A stretch of DNA of 38,915 bases from Cylindrodendrum hubeiense (lineage: Eukaryota > Ascomycota > Sordariomycetes > Hypocreales > Nectriaceae): the NCBI GenBank assembly GCA_014621425.1, contig JAANBB010000387.1, positions 1 through 38,915 of the forward strand, written 5' to 3'. The notes under the pieces were generated by a model. It was not told the origin of the DNA, did no database searches, and saw nothing but the letters and a program-made list of their open reading frames with translations. This document shows, one piece after another, positions 1 to 8,990 of the stretch (positions are counted from its first letter, which is position 1; the number at the start of each line of letters is the position of its first letter). Made by a program: the position numbers and the translations under genes.

Positions 1-883
1 AACGGGACACCCAAGGATGAGCGGAAGAAGGATATTGAAAGGGAGGATGGGGAGAGAGAGAGGAAGAAGAAGAAAAGATGAGATGGAGGATAGAGGGAAG
101 GGAAAAAACAATAATACTGACTAGAAGAGCCAGGTTAGGGAGGGAAGGTACTCGCAAGGGACAGGCACGGTAGGTTGGGACCTTGGGTTGGGTTGGCCGG
201 ATACCTCAAATAATAAGGTGCGATGTAATGTCGAGTAAATGTACGACGGGGCTGCAATGAAAGAGGAGGCCGACGTTTTGAAACGCGACAGGCGAGACAA
301 GGTCTTTGGGTGGGAAATCACGGACAGCAACCTTATTCAGGCAACTTGATGGCGGGCTTCTCAAGACGGCGAGTTGGGAAACATCGAACAAGAGATGTTG
401 GCGTCGAGCAGTACAGTCAGTCGTCTGGCCGGTGTCGGTTGGGAGATATGAAGAAATGAGACGGAGACAAGTCACTGCGAGGGGTTCGCCGCCGTCCGTC
501 CATGCGTTTATGATTATGACGAGGTAGTTAGCATGTCGACGAGACATCTCGGACGGGAGAGCCACGACAGCCGCCACACCAGAGAGGCAAATAATTCACG
601 ACTGAATCGTCCATCAACTGTTTGCACGATCGCCACCCGTTGGTCTTGTGCCGTCTCGGGCCCGTCTTGGGATTGACGGATTGACAGCCGGGAAATGGGA
701 TTAATTGGATGTCCTCTCTCCTCCCCCCTGCCTGCCAGCCAAGCCGGCTTCAATCTACATCAGTGATTGTCATCCGTTCCGGCGACTAGTTGCTCTCTGT
801 CCGGGCAACAAGGTCTTTGTCCTTTTGATGGCGTCGAGTCGCCGAATCCTCATCTCGTATCTCGGGACATGGAGACGGCAGAA

Positions 884-910
884 TCTCCATGCTCTCCATG
901 CTCTCCATGC
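884..910. repeat. 9-bp tandem repeat (TCTCCATGC x3)
   Basis: Three perfect head-to-tail copies of the nonamer TCTCCATGC, followed by a partial fourth copy. It lies in non-coding DNA and looks like a small minisatellite. Confidence 0.9.
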
Positions 911-1545
911 TCTCCTCCATGTTCCCTTGTCTCGCTAATATCAGTCGCCCGACAGTCAGTCGCGTCTCGGAGAATAACACCAGTATCAGGAAACATGCGC
1001 TGCGGATAACTGGTATTAGTTGGAACACTCGCCCAAACACGCAGACGCGCATCACCAGGGAAGGTCCCGGCATCGACGTGCAGGTAAATGCAGGCAGGGG
1101 ACGTTGGACATGGGACATGCTCGAGAGATTGCAGCTAGCAAGGCCGTAGCCGTCCCGGGAGGTTCCGTCTACCTCCAACTACACATGTGTGCATCTACTA
1201 CGTAGTACTTAGCCGTAGTATGCAGTACTTCGTATGTATGTAATTACTAACCGATACCCCGGACGATGACTAGGGGGCCTCACATGGCCGCAGCTCGACG
1301 TGATTTCGAGAATCTTTTTTTTGGGGCGGGGGGAAGCAAGGGGGCACAGCTCCGTCCGGATGAGAGCGACAGCGACATGAAAGAACGCAGTTGCCAGGGG
1401 CCAGGGTGGCGGATGGAAAATCGTATTTGGTCTTCATCACGGGCCCTGTCCTGGCCTGGCGGGGTCGGTTCCTGAGCCATTGGAAGATCCAGAGGCGTCA
1501 TGGGGTCCGCGGGCAGAAGCAGAGTTGCCCGGCACGTCTCAATTA

Positions 1546-1620
1546 GACAGTGGACAGCGGACAGCGGACAGCGGGCAGTTGACAGTGGACAGTGGACAGT
1601 GAGCGACTGGACAGTGGGCG
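1546..1620. repeat. 7-bp tandem repeat array (GGACAGY)
   Basis: About ten imperfect copies of the heptamer GGACAGT/GGACAGC, interrupted by short variants such as GGGCAGTT and GAGCGACT. Non-coding minisatellite. Confidence 0.85.
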
Positions 1621-2233
1621 AGTGAGTGGATGTCGCGATATGCACAGCCAAACGGGTGTCGGTACGCAGTCAAGACATGTGCCGGGTGCTCGGCCACTGT
1701 GCGTGCACACGCATAAATAAGGGTGGCAGCTGCTTGGCTCCAGCAAACCCCCAATACGTAGATGAACAGACAATGCATAACGCGCATCTGTCGGAGATAC
1801 GTAACAAGTGAGGGTATTTGGAAGAAAGAAGACCAAGCAGCTTGGGGGGTTGGCCACGTCATGTCTCGCAGAACGCATGCATCATCTAACGCATCTTGAG
1901 ATGAAGAACAAAGTTGAGTCGGCAGAGCGTGCACCATGAACAGACGGGCGCATCGATCACCTGCAACCCCCGAATCTTTAGCGGCAGGGCTGCCGAGGCG
2001 ATATATCTGATTCGTATTATACCTGCCAAAGTCGCGAATGCCGCCTGGGTTGCTCGGACGGCAGACTGGCTGGATGAACGGGCTTACTAGGTGCAGCACG
2101 CACATACAACCTACCTTACCTACCTTTGTACTGCGTGGGAGTGTGTCGATCCCGCAGTGAGCGCACATTGGCTTCCCATCCATCAGCTCTGGGCGTGGCT
2201 TGCTGCAGCGCCATGCACACGAACCCCCGTGGG

Positions 2234-2276
2234 TCCCCAGTTCCCAGTTCCCAGTCCCCAGTCCCCAGTCCCCAGC
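2234..2276. repeat. 7-bp tandem repeat (CCCAGTY)
   Basis: About six head-to-tail copies of CCCAGTT/CCCAGTC in non-coding DNA. It gives alternating Pro/Gln/Ser/Val-type spurious translations on both strands. Confidence 0.85.
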
Positions 2277-3858
2277 CAACGGCCTGAGGAATTCCAGCTG
2301 TGCCTGGCTCGGATCCGGGGGGCAGGTTTGAGGCTGATGGCGACGCGGATGGTTGACTGAGACTTGACGGACGAGGCGAGCAGCGCGCGCAGTGGGCGAA
2401 CTGGAACCACCAGCACGGTAACCCCGAAGAATAGCGGGCCGGCTAGGGGAACCGGGGCAGTCTGGCTCGATGTAGGGGAGCAAGTCTCAGCACCTGGATG
2501 TCAAACACCAAGTATTGGCCATGGCTGCCGGCAATTGATGGCAGTCCATGGCAACGAGAGGGGACAGAGACAGAGGGGCCCGCCGGTCCCAGTCTTAGCC
2601 TCATGGCTGCACCAGGTATCAGCCATGAACGATGTGTCCTACGTATTTAGTAGGGGGGATCCGAGGGACGGGAGAGGGAAGCGGACGGGAATTCCAATCA
2701 ATCTGGAGGAAATTAGAGAGCAACCCGCAGGTCTGGAATCGCGGAGCCAGAGGTTGCCCTGGGATATGACACCGACGACGCCGCAGCAGCAGCAGAGAGC
2801 ACGCCTCGTCCATTGTCACGAACGCCATGGCCATAATAAAGGCGCCCGTCCATTGTCTCCCTGTCTGGTGCAGTCCGCCCGATTGCTGTCATCCCCCCTT
2901 CTTTCGTTCTTCAACCATCAACTAGATCCGGCTGACTACTGTCAGACTAAACTAGATCCTTCTGTCCTTCCTTTCCCTCCACTCCTGGCTGTCAGCTCCA
3001 CACACGGGCTGCCTAGCTGGCCTTTTGCCTCATCTCTGTTTCTTCTTCTGTTTTAGTGAGCAAGCGAACGCTGCACATCGCCATCCATCATCCATCCATC
3101 CATCTGCCCCTTTTTCTTCACGTCTCTTGCTTCTACATAGTACATGGCATTCGCTTTCTTTCTTTTTTCTGCTCCGGCACGCATCGGCAACAGCCCCATA
3201 AACACCCACTGACGCCCACTGACACCCACCAACGCCCTACGGGATACCATCGTTCCTTTTGCCACCACGTTCAAACCATCTGGCACTAATATCACGTTAA
3301 ACTTCAACTGGGTAAATTGTCGTGCCGGGGCCTCACGCGTTTCCTCCCCCCCCGCCGTCGGCCTGAAGAAGGACGCGCCGACGCAATTTCCTACGGGGCC
3401 CTTGTCGGCCTGTCCCGCCAACCAATCCGCCAGTCCGCCAGTCCACCAATCCGCCAACTAACCCGCCGGCCGGCCTAAACCAAACCGTCGCCCCATCACC
3501 AAACCCCTGGAATTAATCCCGACTACCCCTTCGATCGCCCTTCCGCCTCGCACTTCCAAGCCCACCGTTCCCTGGATCGAACTTCGCTGCCGCTGTTCCT
3601 TGCTACCCGCTCTCACTCTCGCCCTCGCCCTCGCCCTCAATCGCAAACGCTGTCGCTGCTGCGCAGCTTGATCACCCGTCGAATTCACTTGATCGCCATC
3701 TTCAGGCGTGTAAGTGCCGTGTCCCGCAACTGGCGACGACGCCTCGCCACTCCTCCGCCGCAAGATCCGCGCCGTCGTGAACCGCACCGCACCGCACCGC
3801 CGAGGGGTCATACGCCAGCAAACCCGCCGTCCAGGCAACGCTCTGAAGAGACCAAGAT

Positions 3859-5466
3859 ATGACCGATTCGATCATGGCTACTCCCAACGATCCGCCGTCC
3901 TTTCGGTGTGACTCGCCCCCTCCGGACACCCTCCCTACTCCCGCCATCGGGGCCTGTCCTGAGCTGTCACGCTGTCTCTCGACCACCTCGTCTTGGTCTC
4001 ACGGCTCGAGCAGTGATGCTACCTCTCGAGACTCCCTAGGCAGCGAGGCCCCCCCCTTCCGCCACTCCTCTGCCGGGTTCCCCTCTCGTCGTTCCGATAT
4101 CCCGCCCAACCCCCGCCACTCCAGCTACAGCCTTGATGGCAGAACCCGCCGCCGTGGATACATGCGACCTCAGGGCACCGACTTCGCTGCCAGTGCCCGG
4201 TCGCGTGAGAGTGTCATGAGCCTTGGAAGCATCGCACATCTCCAGTACTACTTTGCTAGGACCGGCTTGCTCGACGGCAAGGGTGGACAGTTGGCTCGTA
4301 AGAAGAGGCAGCTGAGGGGCGCCTTGGATCTCTCTTCCCTGGACACCTCCGGTGCGACTCCGAAGATCGTCGGGTCCGACTATGACTCCACCTATGCCTC
4401 CACGGGGAGTAGCCCTGACTTTGGTGCACAGGGATTTGGGGTCGGAGGTATTGTGGAATCTCCGGTTGATGAGATGAACAATTATTACGATAGCTTCCCG
4501 GAGACTGATTCCAGTATGCTCCCTCCTACTGTGAGCACATACCACCACAGGGAACAGCCAATCGTTAAGCCGCCATCTATTCTGGAACTCAAGGAGGAAC
4601 TTGAACAAAGCCTGCACGAGGCATCTGGGGCGTTGGCTGAAGCCAAGCAGCGGAAGCAGGGTACCTATCAAGCACCCCCAGAGACTCCTCGATACCCCAA
4701 CATGCCCGAGGCAAACACCCAAGGATGGTATGAACTCCAGGGTATGAATATCCTCGATGTTGTCACCCTGGCCATCCGGGCTGCCAAGATCTACTACACG
4801 GCACATGAGCTACCTGACCGCCTGGATTCGATAAAACCCGAGAAGCAGATCCGAGCTGATCTTCTGGCCGTCATGGAGGTGCTGAAGCAGATGGCTACCC
4901 GGAATTTCAAAGACGGTATGAAGGATGACGAGATCAAGACCATGGACTCCTGGATTGAGAGCGTGTTTGGCATCTTGAAACAGGAGCAGGAGATTGAGGA
5001 CGCGGAGCGAGAAGAGAGGGCGACCTGGAAATGGCTTAACGGCGACTGGACTGGCCGGGAGCTGGAGCGTGAACGGGAATTCCTCATGTCGATGAACCGG
5101 GACGCCGAGCCGCTCCCTGAGTGGACACCGGTTTCTGAGGGGGCTGACATCCCAACACCGTTTCTCCAGAGCTTCCAGAACGGCCTGCGTCTGGTGAAGC
5201 TTCACAACGCAGTTGTCAAGAAGTCGAGACGGCATTTCGGTACCATCCCGACTTTCCACACCGACACCCAGAAACCCTACCGGTGCGCCGACAATCTGCG
5301 CTACTGGGCCAAGGCGGCGGAGCTGCGATTTGAGGTTCTGCTTACAGTTGATGCTCTTGGCATCGTCTACAACAGTGGCCCCCAGGCTTGGATCGACTTC
5401 GAGGCTGCCATCCTCAAATGGTCTCGCCACGTGCGCGAGGAGATTACCAGAGAGCTGGGCAAGTGA
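3859..5466 (+). CDS. Conserved fungal protein of unknown function
   Basis: A single uninterrupted frame of 535 residues; I do not recognise a named family. Residues 1-125 are rich in Ser, Pro and Arg and look disordered. Residues 126-160 contain a basic stretch (ARKKRQLRG). About 237-268 is a predicted amphipathic helix or short coiled coil (ILELKEELEQSLHEA). The C-terminal half, about 288-535, has regular hydrophobic spacing, conserved-looking Trp residues and no low complexity, so it is probably a folded, mostly helical domain. There is no signal peptide, no clear membrane segment and no catalytic motif. A second in-frame ATG lies five codons downstream at 3874 and could be the true start. 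The long, unbiased C-terminal half makes this a real gene rather than chance. The frame is preceded by a pyrimidine-rich leader typical of fungal promoters. Confidence 0.85.
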   Translation: MTDSIMATPNDPPSFRCDSPPPDTLPTPAIGACPELSRCLSTTSSWSHGSSSDATSRDSLGSEAPPFRHSSAGFPSRRSDIPPNPRHSSYSLDGRTRRRGYMRPQGTDFAASARSRESVMSLGSIAHLQYYFARTGLLDGKGGQLARKKRQLRGALDLSSLDTSGATPKIVGSDYDSTYASTGSSPDFGAQGFGVGGIVESPVDEMNNYYDSFPETDSSMLPPTVSTYHHREQPIVKPPSILELKEELEQSLHEASGALAEAKQRKQGTYQAPPETPRYPNMPEANTQGWYELQGMNILDVVTLAIRAAKIYYTAHELPDRLDSIKPEKQIRADLLAVMEVLKQMATRNFKDGMKDDEIKTMDSWIESVFGILKQEQEIEDAEREERATWKWLNGDWTGRELEREREFLMSMNRDAEPLPEWTPVSEGADIPTPFLQSFQNGLRLVKLHNAVVKKSRRHFGTIPTFHTDTQKPYRCADNLRYWAKAAELRFEVLLTVDALGIVYNSGPQAWIDFEAAILKWSRHVREEITRELGK

Positions 5467-6060
5467 AGACGGCCATGGCCCCTCTTGTGAGGAGACCGGC
5501 TTCTCTGTCCAGGATTCTCTCCTCGCCTTGATGACTGACGTTCGGATACCCGGAGTTTTCTGTTTTTGGAGGAAATGGATTGACTTACAGATTGAATGAG
5601 GAAACCGCCCGGCCTTTTTATAAAGCACTTACAACATTTTATCACCACTAGTTGGGAACATGAGGGCACGTGGCCTTGGCCCCCTGATCTATCTACATTC
5701 TAGCATATACCCTTAGCATCGGCCTAGGCGCAGACGAGTTTGGTTCGACTGATGCAGTCTGAATACACACACCGACTCTCCTTGAATATTATTTGTTACG
5801 TATAGAATAAATCTTTTATGAATGCTTGTTGCTTTCGTCGAGTGCTATGACATAGTTATCTGGGCTTGGAATGTATGTGCCCGCCCAAGTGGATGGATGC
5901 GTGGGAGCTAATTTGGAATGACCTGCGGATAAAGTCTAAGACAATGAAAACCACCTAAAATAGAAAGTCTCAATTAGGCTCCGCGCAAAGATGCAAAAAG
6001 AATCGAGAACCTCAAAAAGACATGATCAATTAATTACTTCGGAGGCAAAAAATTCAAATT
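5467..6060. other. 3' flank of the 3859-5466 gene and tRNA downstream region
   Basis: AT-richer than the genes on either side. It contains an AATAAA at 5806-5811, about 340 bp after the stop codon, which could serve in 3' end formation of the upstream gene (weak evidence). No open frame of interest. The end next to the tRNA carries the Pol III terminator run. Confidence 0.5.
6047..6052 (-). terminator. RNA polymerase III terminator of tRNA-Tyr
   Basis: Six A residues on the + strand read as a T6 run on the minus strand, starting 9 nt beyond the mature 3' end of the tRNA. An oligo-T tract at this spacing is the normal Pol III stop signal. Confidence 0.8.
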
Positions 6061-6147
6061 TCCCCGAGACCTGGCTCGAACAGGTGACCTTTCGGTAACG
6101 AAGGTGGCAGTTACAGCCGAACGCTCTTCCAGCTGAGCTACTCGGGG
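6061..6147 (-). tRNA. tRNA-Tyr (anticodon GUA) with a 14-nt intron
   Basis: Read on the minus strand, the cloverleaf closes fully. Acceptor CCCCGAG (6141-6147) pairs with CTCGGGG (6062-6068), and A6061 is the discriminator. The D arm is GCTC/GAGC. The anticodon stem is TTCGG/CCGAA with loop CT-GTA-A plus a final A. The variable loop is AGGTC, and the T arm ACCTG-TTCGAGC-CAGGT is intact. The intron occupies 6097-6110, directly 3' of position 37, the standard site for nuclear tRNA introns; eukaryotic tRNA-Tyr(GUA) genes usually have one. The mature molecule is 73 nt plus an added CCA, which is not encoded, as expected for a nuclear eukaryotic gene. The A box (D arm) and B box (T arm) are internal promoters. 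Confidence 0.96.
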
Positions 6148-6573
6148 AGTGGTTCTTGATGACGTCGAGGCTCAATAATGCATACTATAGACCTAAGCTG
6201 AAATGTGAGACATATTGACCTACCTGCCATCTCTAGTTACTGTTGTTAACGCAACATAGACTCTAGTAATTATATAAGTTAGATAACGAAAGGGTAAGCT
6301 GCTATTATTCTTAATAAATGAAGTGCTTTAGAAAAACAACAAACCCATCAGAAAGGGACACAGTCACCGCAAACATCCAGTTACCTCAAGAAGAAAAGAA
6401 GGAGAAAGTCACAGTTTCATTCACAGCGGGAGAGGCAAAGAAGGGTCCACCACAAAATACCAAATTGTATTATACTCGTTTTTTATCAAAGCTTAGCTAT
6501 ATATCCGTGCTCGCAATTACCTTACCATAAACAAAGGAGAAGCTATCTAATGGGGATGAGATGAATATGTTGG
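6148..6573. other. AT-rich spacer between tRNA-Tyr and the sHsp gene
   Basis: Markedly AT-rich compared with neighbouring DNA, with many TAA/TTA/TATA triplets around 6200-6320. It includes the 3' UTR region of the minus-strand sHsp gene. A 70-codon frame at 6318-6530 (+) has no recognisable features. The composition could reflect a decayed repeat near the tRNA, but no element is identifiable. Confidence 0.4.
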
Positions 6574-7710
6574 TTATTCAATATCCACCTTTTGGATCTC
6601 GGTCCATTCCTTCTCGACCTTGGGCACGGTGATGACAAGTACGCCGTCTTCCATCTTGGCCATGATGCCAAGGCCATCAACCTCGTCGCGCTGATCAGCG
6701 CCGGGAGGCGGGAGCGTCACATTACGCTCGAACATGCCCACCTTCCTCTCACTGGAGGTTAAGGTGGCGAGGAACTCCTCGTCACCAGGGCGGTGGACTA
6801 CACCGGCAATGTTGAGGACGTTGCGGTCAGCGTCCCAGTTGACGCCAATATCCTCCTTCTTGGCCCCGGGAAGGGCAACGTGGAGGATGAAGGCTTGCTC
6901 AGTGTCGAAGATGTCGACAGGGGGGGTAAAGGAGTTGTCGGTCTCGTTACCATTGCCAGACTGCGCCTCCTGGAAGCGCTGGGCTTGCTCACGGATGCTC
7001 TGGAACAGGGGGTGGTTGGCCCAGCCGCGCATGAAGCCACCAAAATCAAAGGGGGAGCCGTGGCCAGAGTAGGGGGGAGGATGGTGAGAACCGGGGAAGT
7101 GGCCAGGGCCGCGGTGAGGGCCGGGGCCGCCTCCGGAGAAAAAGGCACCGAAGCCACCGCGACCTCCGCGACCTCCGCGACCGCCGCGGCCACAACGACC
7201 GCCTCGGCGACCACCACGGCCTCGGAAGTGCGGGCGGGAAGGAGGAGCCTGGTCGTCTTCGGGGGCGACCTCAGCAGGGTCAGGGGCATCAACGGGCATG
7301 GTATCAGAAGAATCACGCTTTTCCTGGTCGACATCGCGTTCGGTATCGGAGGCTGAGTTCCAGCCATCCTCGCCGCTAGGCTCACCTTCGTTCATGCCGC
7401 CGCGATGGTGATGGCCATGGCGGCCTCGGCGGCCATGATGCTCCCAGTGGTTGGGCATCGGCCCGTGGAACCAAGGGCCCCATTCAGCGCCGGGGCCGTG
7501 GTGTGGGGGAGGAGGATGAGCTCCATGAGGGCCGGGAGGAGGAGGATGGGCGCCATGATGGCCCGGTCCGCCAAAGGGGAAGCCGGCGCCAAAGTGAGGG
7601 AAGGGAGGAGGAGCACTGTAATCAACGCCGCGGCCAGGGCCCTGGTTGGGATCCAGCGACTGGATGAAGTCCCAGAAGGGCATAGAATAAGGTTGCTGAT
7701 GCGGATTCAT
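6574..7710 (-). CDS. Small heat-shock protein (Hsp20/alpha-crystallin) with Gly/His/Pro- and RGG-rich arm
   Basis: An ATP-independent holdase chaperone expected to bind unfolding proteins in the cytosol or nucleus. The 378-residue frame has no intron. The alpha-crystallin domain spans about 264-366: it opens with PPVDIFDTEQAFILHVALPG, and its last strands contain KMEDGVLVITVPK (352-364), matching the family's signature AxxxxGVLxI. The N-terminal 260 residues are unusual. They hold a tandem GAHPPPP repeat (53-70), a His-rich patch (97-103), an acidic linker (about 118-155) and an RGG/RGR-rich block (163-187). Typical fungal Hsp20 proteins are 180-250 residues, so this arm is an expansion. The leader contains a six-copy hexamer repeat, and a TATATAAG lies about 190 bp upstream. 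Heat inducibility is inferred from the family; I found no convincing heat-shock element. An RNA-binding or condensate role for the RGG block is inference. Confidence 0.93.
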   Translation of the reverse strand: MNPHQQPYSMPFWDFIQSLDPNQGPGRGVDYSAPPPFPHFGAGFPFGGPGHHGAHPPPPGPHGAHPPPPHHGPGAEWGPWFHGPMPNHWEHHGRRGRHGHHHRGGMNEGEPSGEDGWNSASDTERDVDQEKRDSSDTMPVDAPDPAEVAPEDDQAPPSRPHFRGRGGRRGGRCGRGGRGGRGGRGGFGAFFSGGGPGPHRGPGHFPGSHHPPPYSGHGSPFDFGGFMRGWANHPLFQSIREQAQRFQEAQSGNGNETDNSFTPPVDIFDTEQAFILHVALPGAKKEDIGVNWDADRNVLNIAGVVHRPGDEEFLATLTSSERKVGMFERNVTLPPPGADQRDEVDGLGIMAKMEDGVLVITVPKVEKEWTEIQKVDIE

Positions 7711-7821
7711 GATGAAGCACTTGCTCTTATTGCAGTAGTAGTGTTGGGGGTTGGTAGTGGGTTGTAAGTGGTTGTAAGGACGAGTGAGTCTCGTAAGGTC
7801 TTTATCTGTGAGAGATGAAGA

Positions 7822-7857
7822 GGAGATGGAGATGGAGATGGAGATGGAGATGGAGAT
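7822..7857. repeat. Hexanucleotide repeat (GGAGAT x6) in the sHsp leader
   Basis: Six perfect copies of GGAGAT. On the transcribed (minus) strand this reads as ATCTCC repeats. It lies about 110-150 bp upstream of the sHsp ATG and downstream of the TATA-like element, so it is probably in the 5' UTR. Confidence 0.92.
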
Positions 7858-7893
7858 GGGGAATCGAGACGGTAATGGAGATGGGAGCAGGCC

Positions 7894-7901
7894 TCTTATA
7901 T
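7894..7901 (-). promoter_or_regulatory. TATA-like element upstream of the sHsp gene
   Basis: Reads TATATAAG on the minus strand, 184-191 bp upstream of the sHsp start codon. TATA boxes are typical of inducible fungal genes such as heat-shock genes. No transcription start data are available, so its use is inferred. Confidence 0.5.
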
Positions 7902-8021
7902 ACTTTCCCTGGACGTCGACATGATACTACGTAGTACATATCGAATGCTGGATATCCCCGAGGCCGAGGGAGGCAAACACACACACACGTAACAACTCTA
8001 GGCAGTAGGGCTGGGCTTGGG

Positions 8022-8048
8022 TCGCTTGGATCGCTTGGATCGCTTGGA
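8022..8048. repeat. 9-bp tandem repeat (TCGCTTGGA x3)
   Basis: Three perfect head-to-tail nonamers in non-coding DNA upstream of the sHsp gene. The unit length matches the repeat at 884-910, though the sequence does not. Confidence 0.9.
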
Positions 8049-8990
8049 TTGCGCATTGAATCGAACCATCCAGAGCGCCGCCAAACCACTCGGAGACGGA
8101 CTCTGAAGCGTGCGGGAGCCAAGCCGGAACCAAGAAATGCCCCAGAAGTGACCGGGTAGCCGCGTCGGGCTGGACAGTTGCCGCGCGTCCACCCTCCCAG
8201 ATGCCAGATTCGGTGTCGTCGTGTTGAAGTGCCCCGGACATCGCTGGCTGATCGGTCCCGAGGGTGCCGAGAACAACCAATCAACAGGCGGGCAACTCTG
8301 GCTCGGCGACGAGAGGGGCGCCATCAAGAATCGCCACAGGGCAGCTCGGCCTCGGTCATCTCGATTCACCGGCGCCAAAGCAGCCTCGGTGTGTTGCATG
8401 CTGCGCTGTGTTCCGTCTGTCTCGCCAAGAATATGGGGGAAGCCCCATAGCTCCGGCTCCGTTGGGTGCGGCCTCCAGCACGCGGAGCCCTTGGGCGCTG
8501 AGTCACACTTCGCAGCCATCGCCACACTACATCGCCACACTATATCGCCAAAGCACCAAGCTCCGCGCGGCTTGCCATCGTCACCTCGGAGAAGCTCGTA
8601 CCTCCGGCGACAGCAACCCAGCCCTGGAATGCCTGGGAAAATCCACCATGATCTAGACCAGTCGTCTAAGAAAGAAAAAAGAACTTGTATATTGGAGATC
8701 ATTTGCCCGAACCTAGTTTGGAGACTGGGATGGAGTCATCCACGCCCACTTACACAGGTGCCAGGTCTACGTCACGTAATGTTTGCCTTGCACCAACAAT
8801 ACGCGTCGCATTACGAAAAACACTTGAGGAGGGCTGATTCGATAATGTGCACAAGATCTGCCTCATGCAGTCAATGGTGAAATGATGAAATGATTCTCCG
8901 ACATGTGACAGCTACCAATCGAGATCAACCTGAGCGATCCCCGCACCCGCTACCAGTTATTGCCTCCCGAAGCCTCCAACCAAATGTGCT

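Larger units (their letters stand above)
1..3858. other. Left intergenic region, no supportable gene
   Basis: I see no conserved protein in either strand. The open frames here are Pro/Ser/Arg/Cys-rich translations of low-complexity DNA and show no domain or plausible splice structure. The stretch holds several short tandem repeats (listed separately). From about 2870 to 3858 it becomes pyrimidine-rich, with CCATC and CGCCCT runs, which fits the promoter and long 5' leader of the gene starting at 3859. A coding exon upstream of 3859 cannot be excluded but none is visible. Confidence 0.6.
7711..8990. other. sHsp promoter and esterase 3' flank, no supportable gene
   Basis: Open frames here, including a 219-codon one at 8221-8880 (+), are Ser/Arg/Cys/His-rich with no domain and look like chance in GC-rich DNA. 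The stretch holds the sHsp leader repeat, a TATA-like element, a nonamer repeat and one copy of the palindrome TACTACGTAGTA. Confidence 0.6.

Noticed and set aside
1539..2483. 314-codon open frame on the minus strand
   Set aside because: It runs through the heptamer repeat arrays, is rich in Cys/Pro/Ser/Arg with repeated LSTVNCPLSAVRCP-type text, and has no domain or conserved core.
2364..3056. 230-codon open frame on the plus strand
   Set aside because: Low-complexity composition with no family features; GC-rich DNA gives such frames by chance. It lies in the probable promoter of the 3859 gene.
4036..5628. Long minus-strand frames (256 and 272 codons) opposite the 3859-5466 gene
   Set aside because: Antisense shadows produced by the codon usage of the real gene; no domain features of their own.
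7858..8200. Heat-shock elements upstream of the sHsp gene
   Set aside because: GAA triplets occur (for example around 8122-8145) but not in alternating nGAAnnTTCn order or regular gap spacing.
8221..8880. 219-codon plus-strand frame between the sHsp and esterase genes
   Set aside because: Composition is random-looking with many Ser, Arg, Cys and His; no motif and no splice structure.
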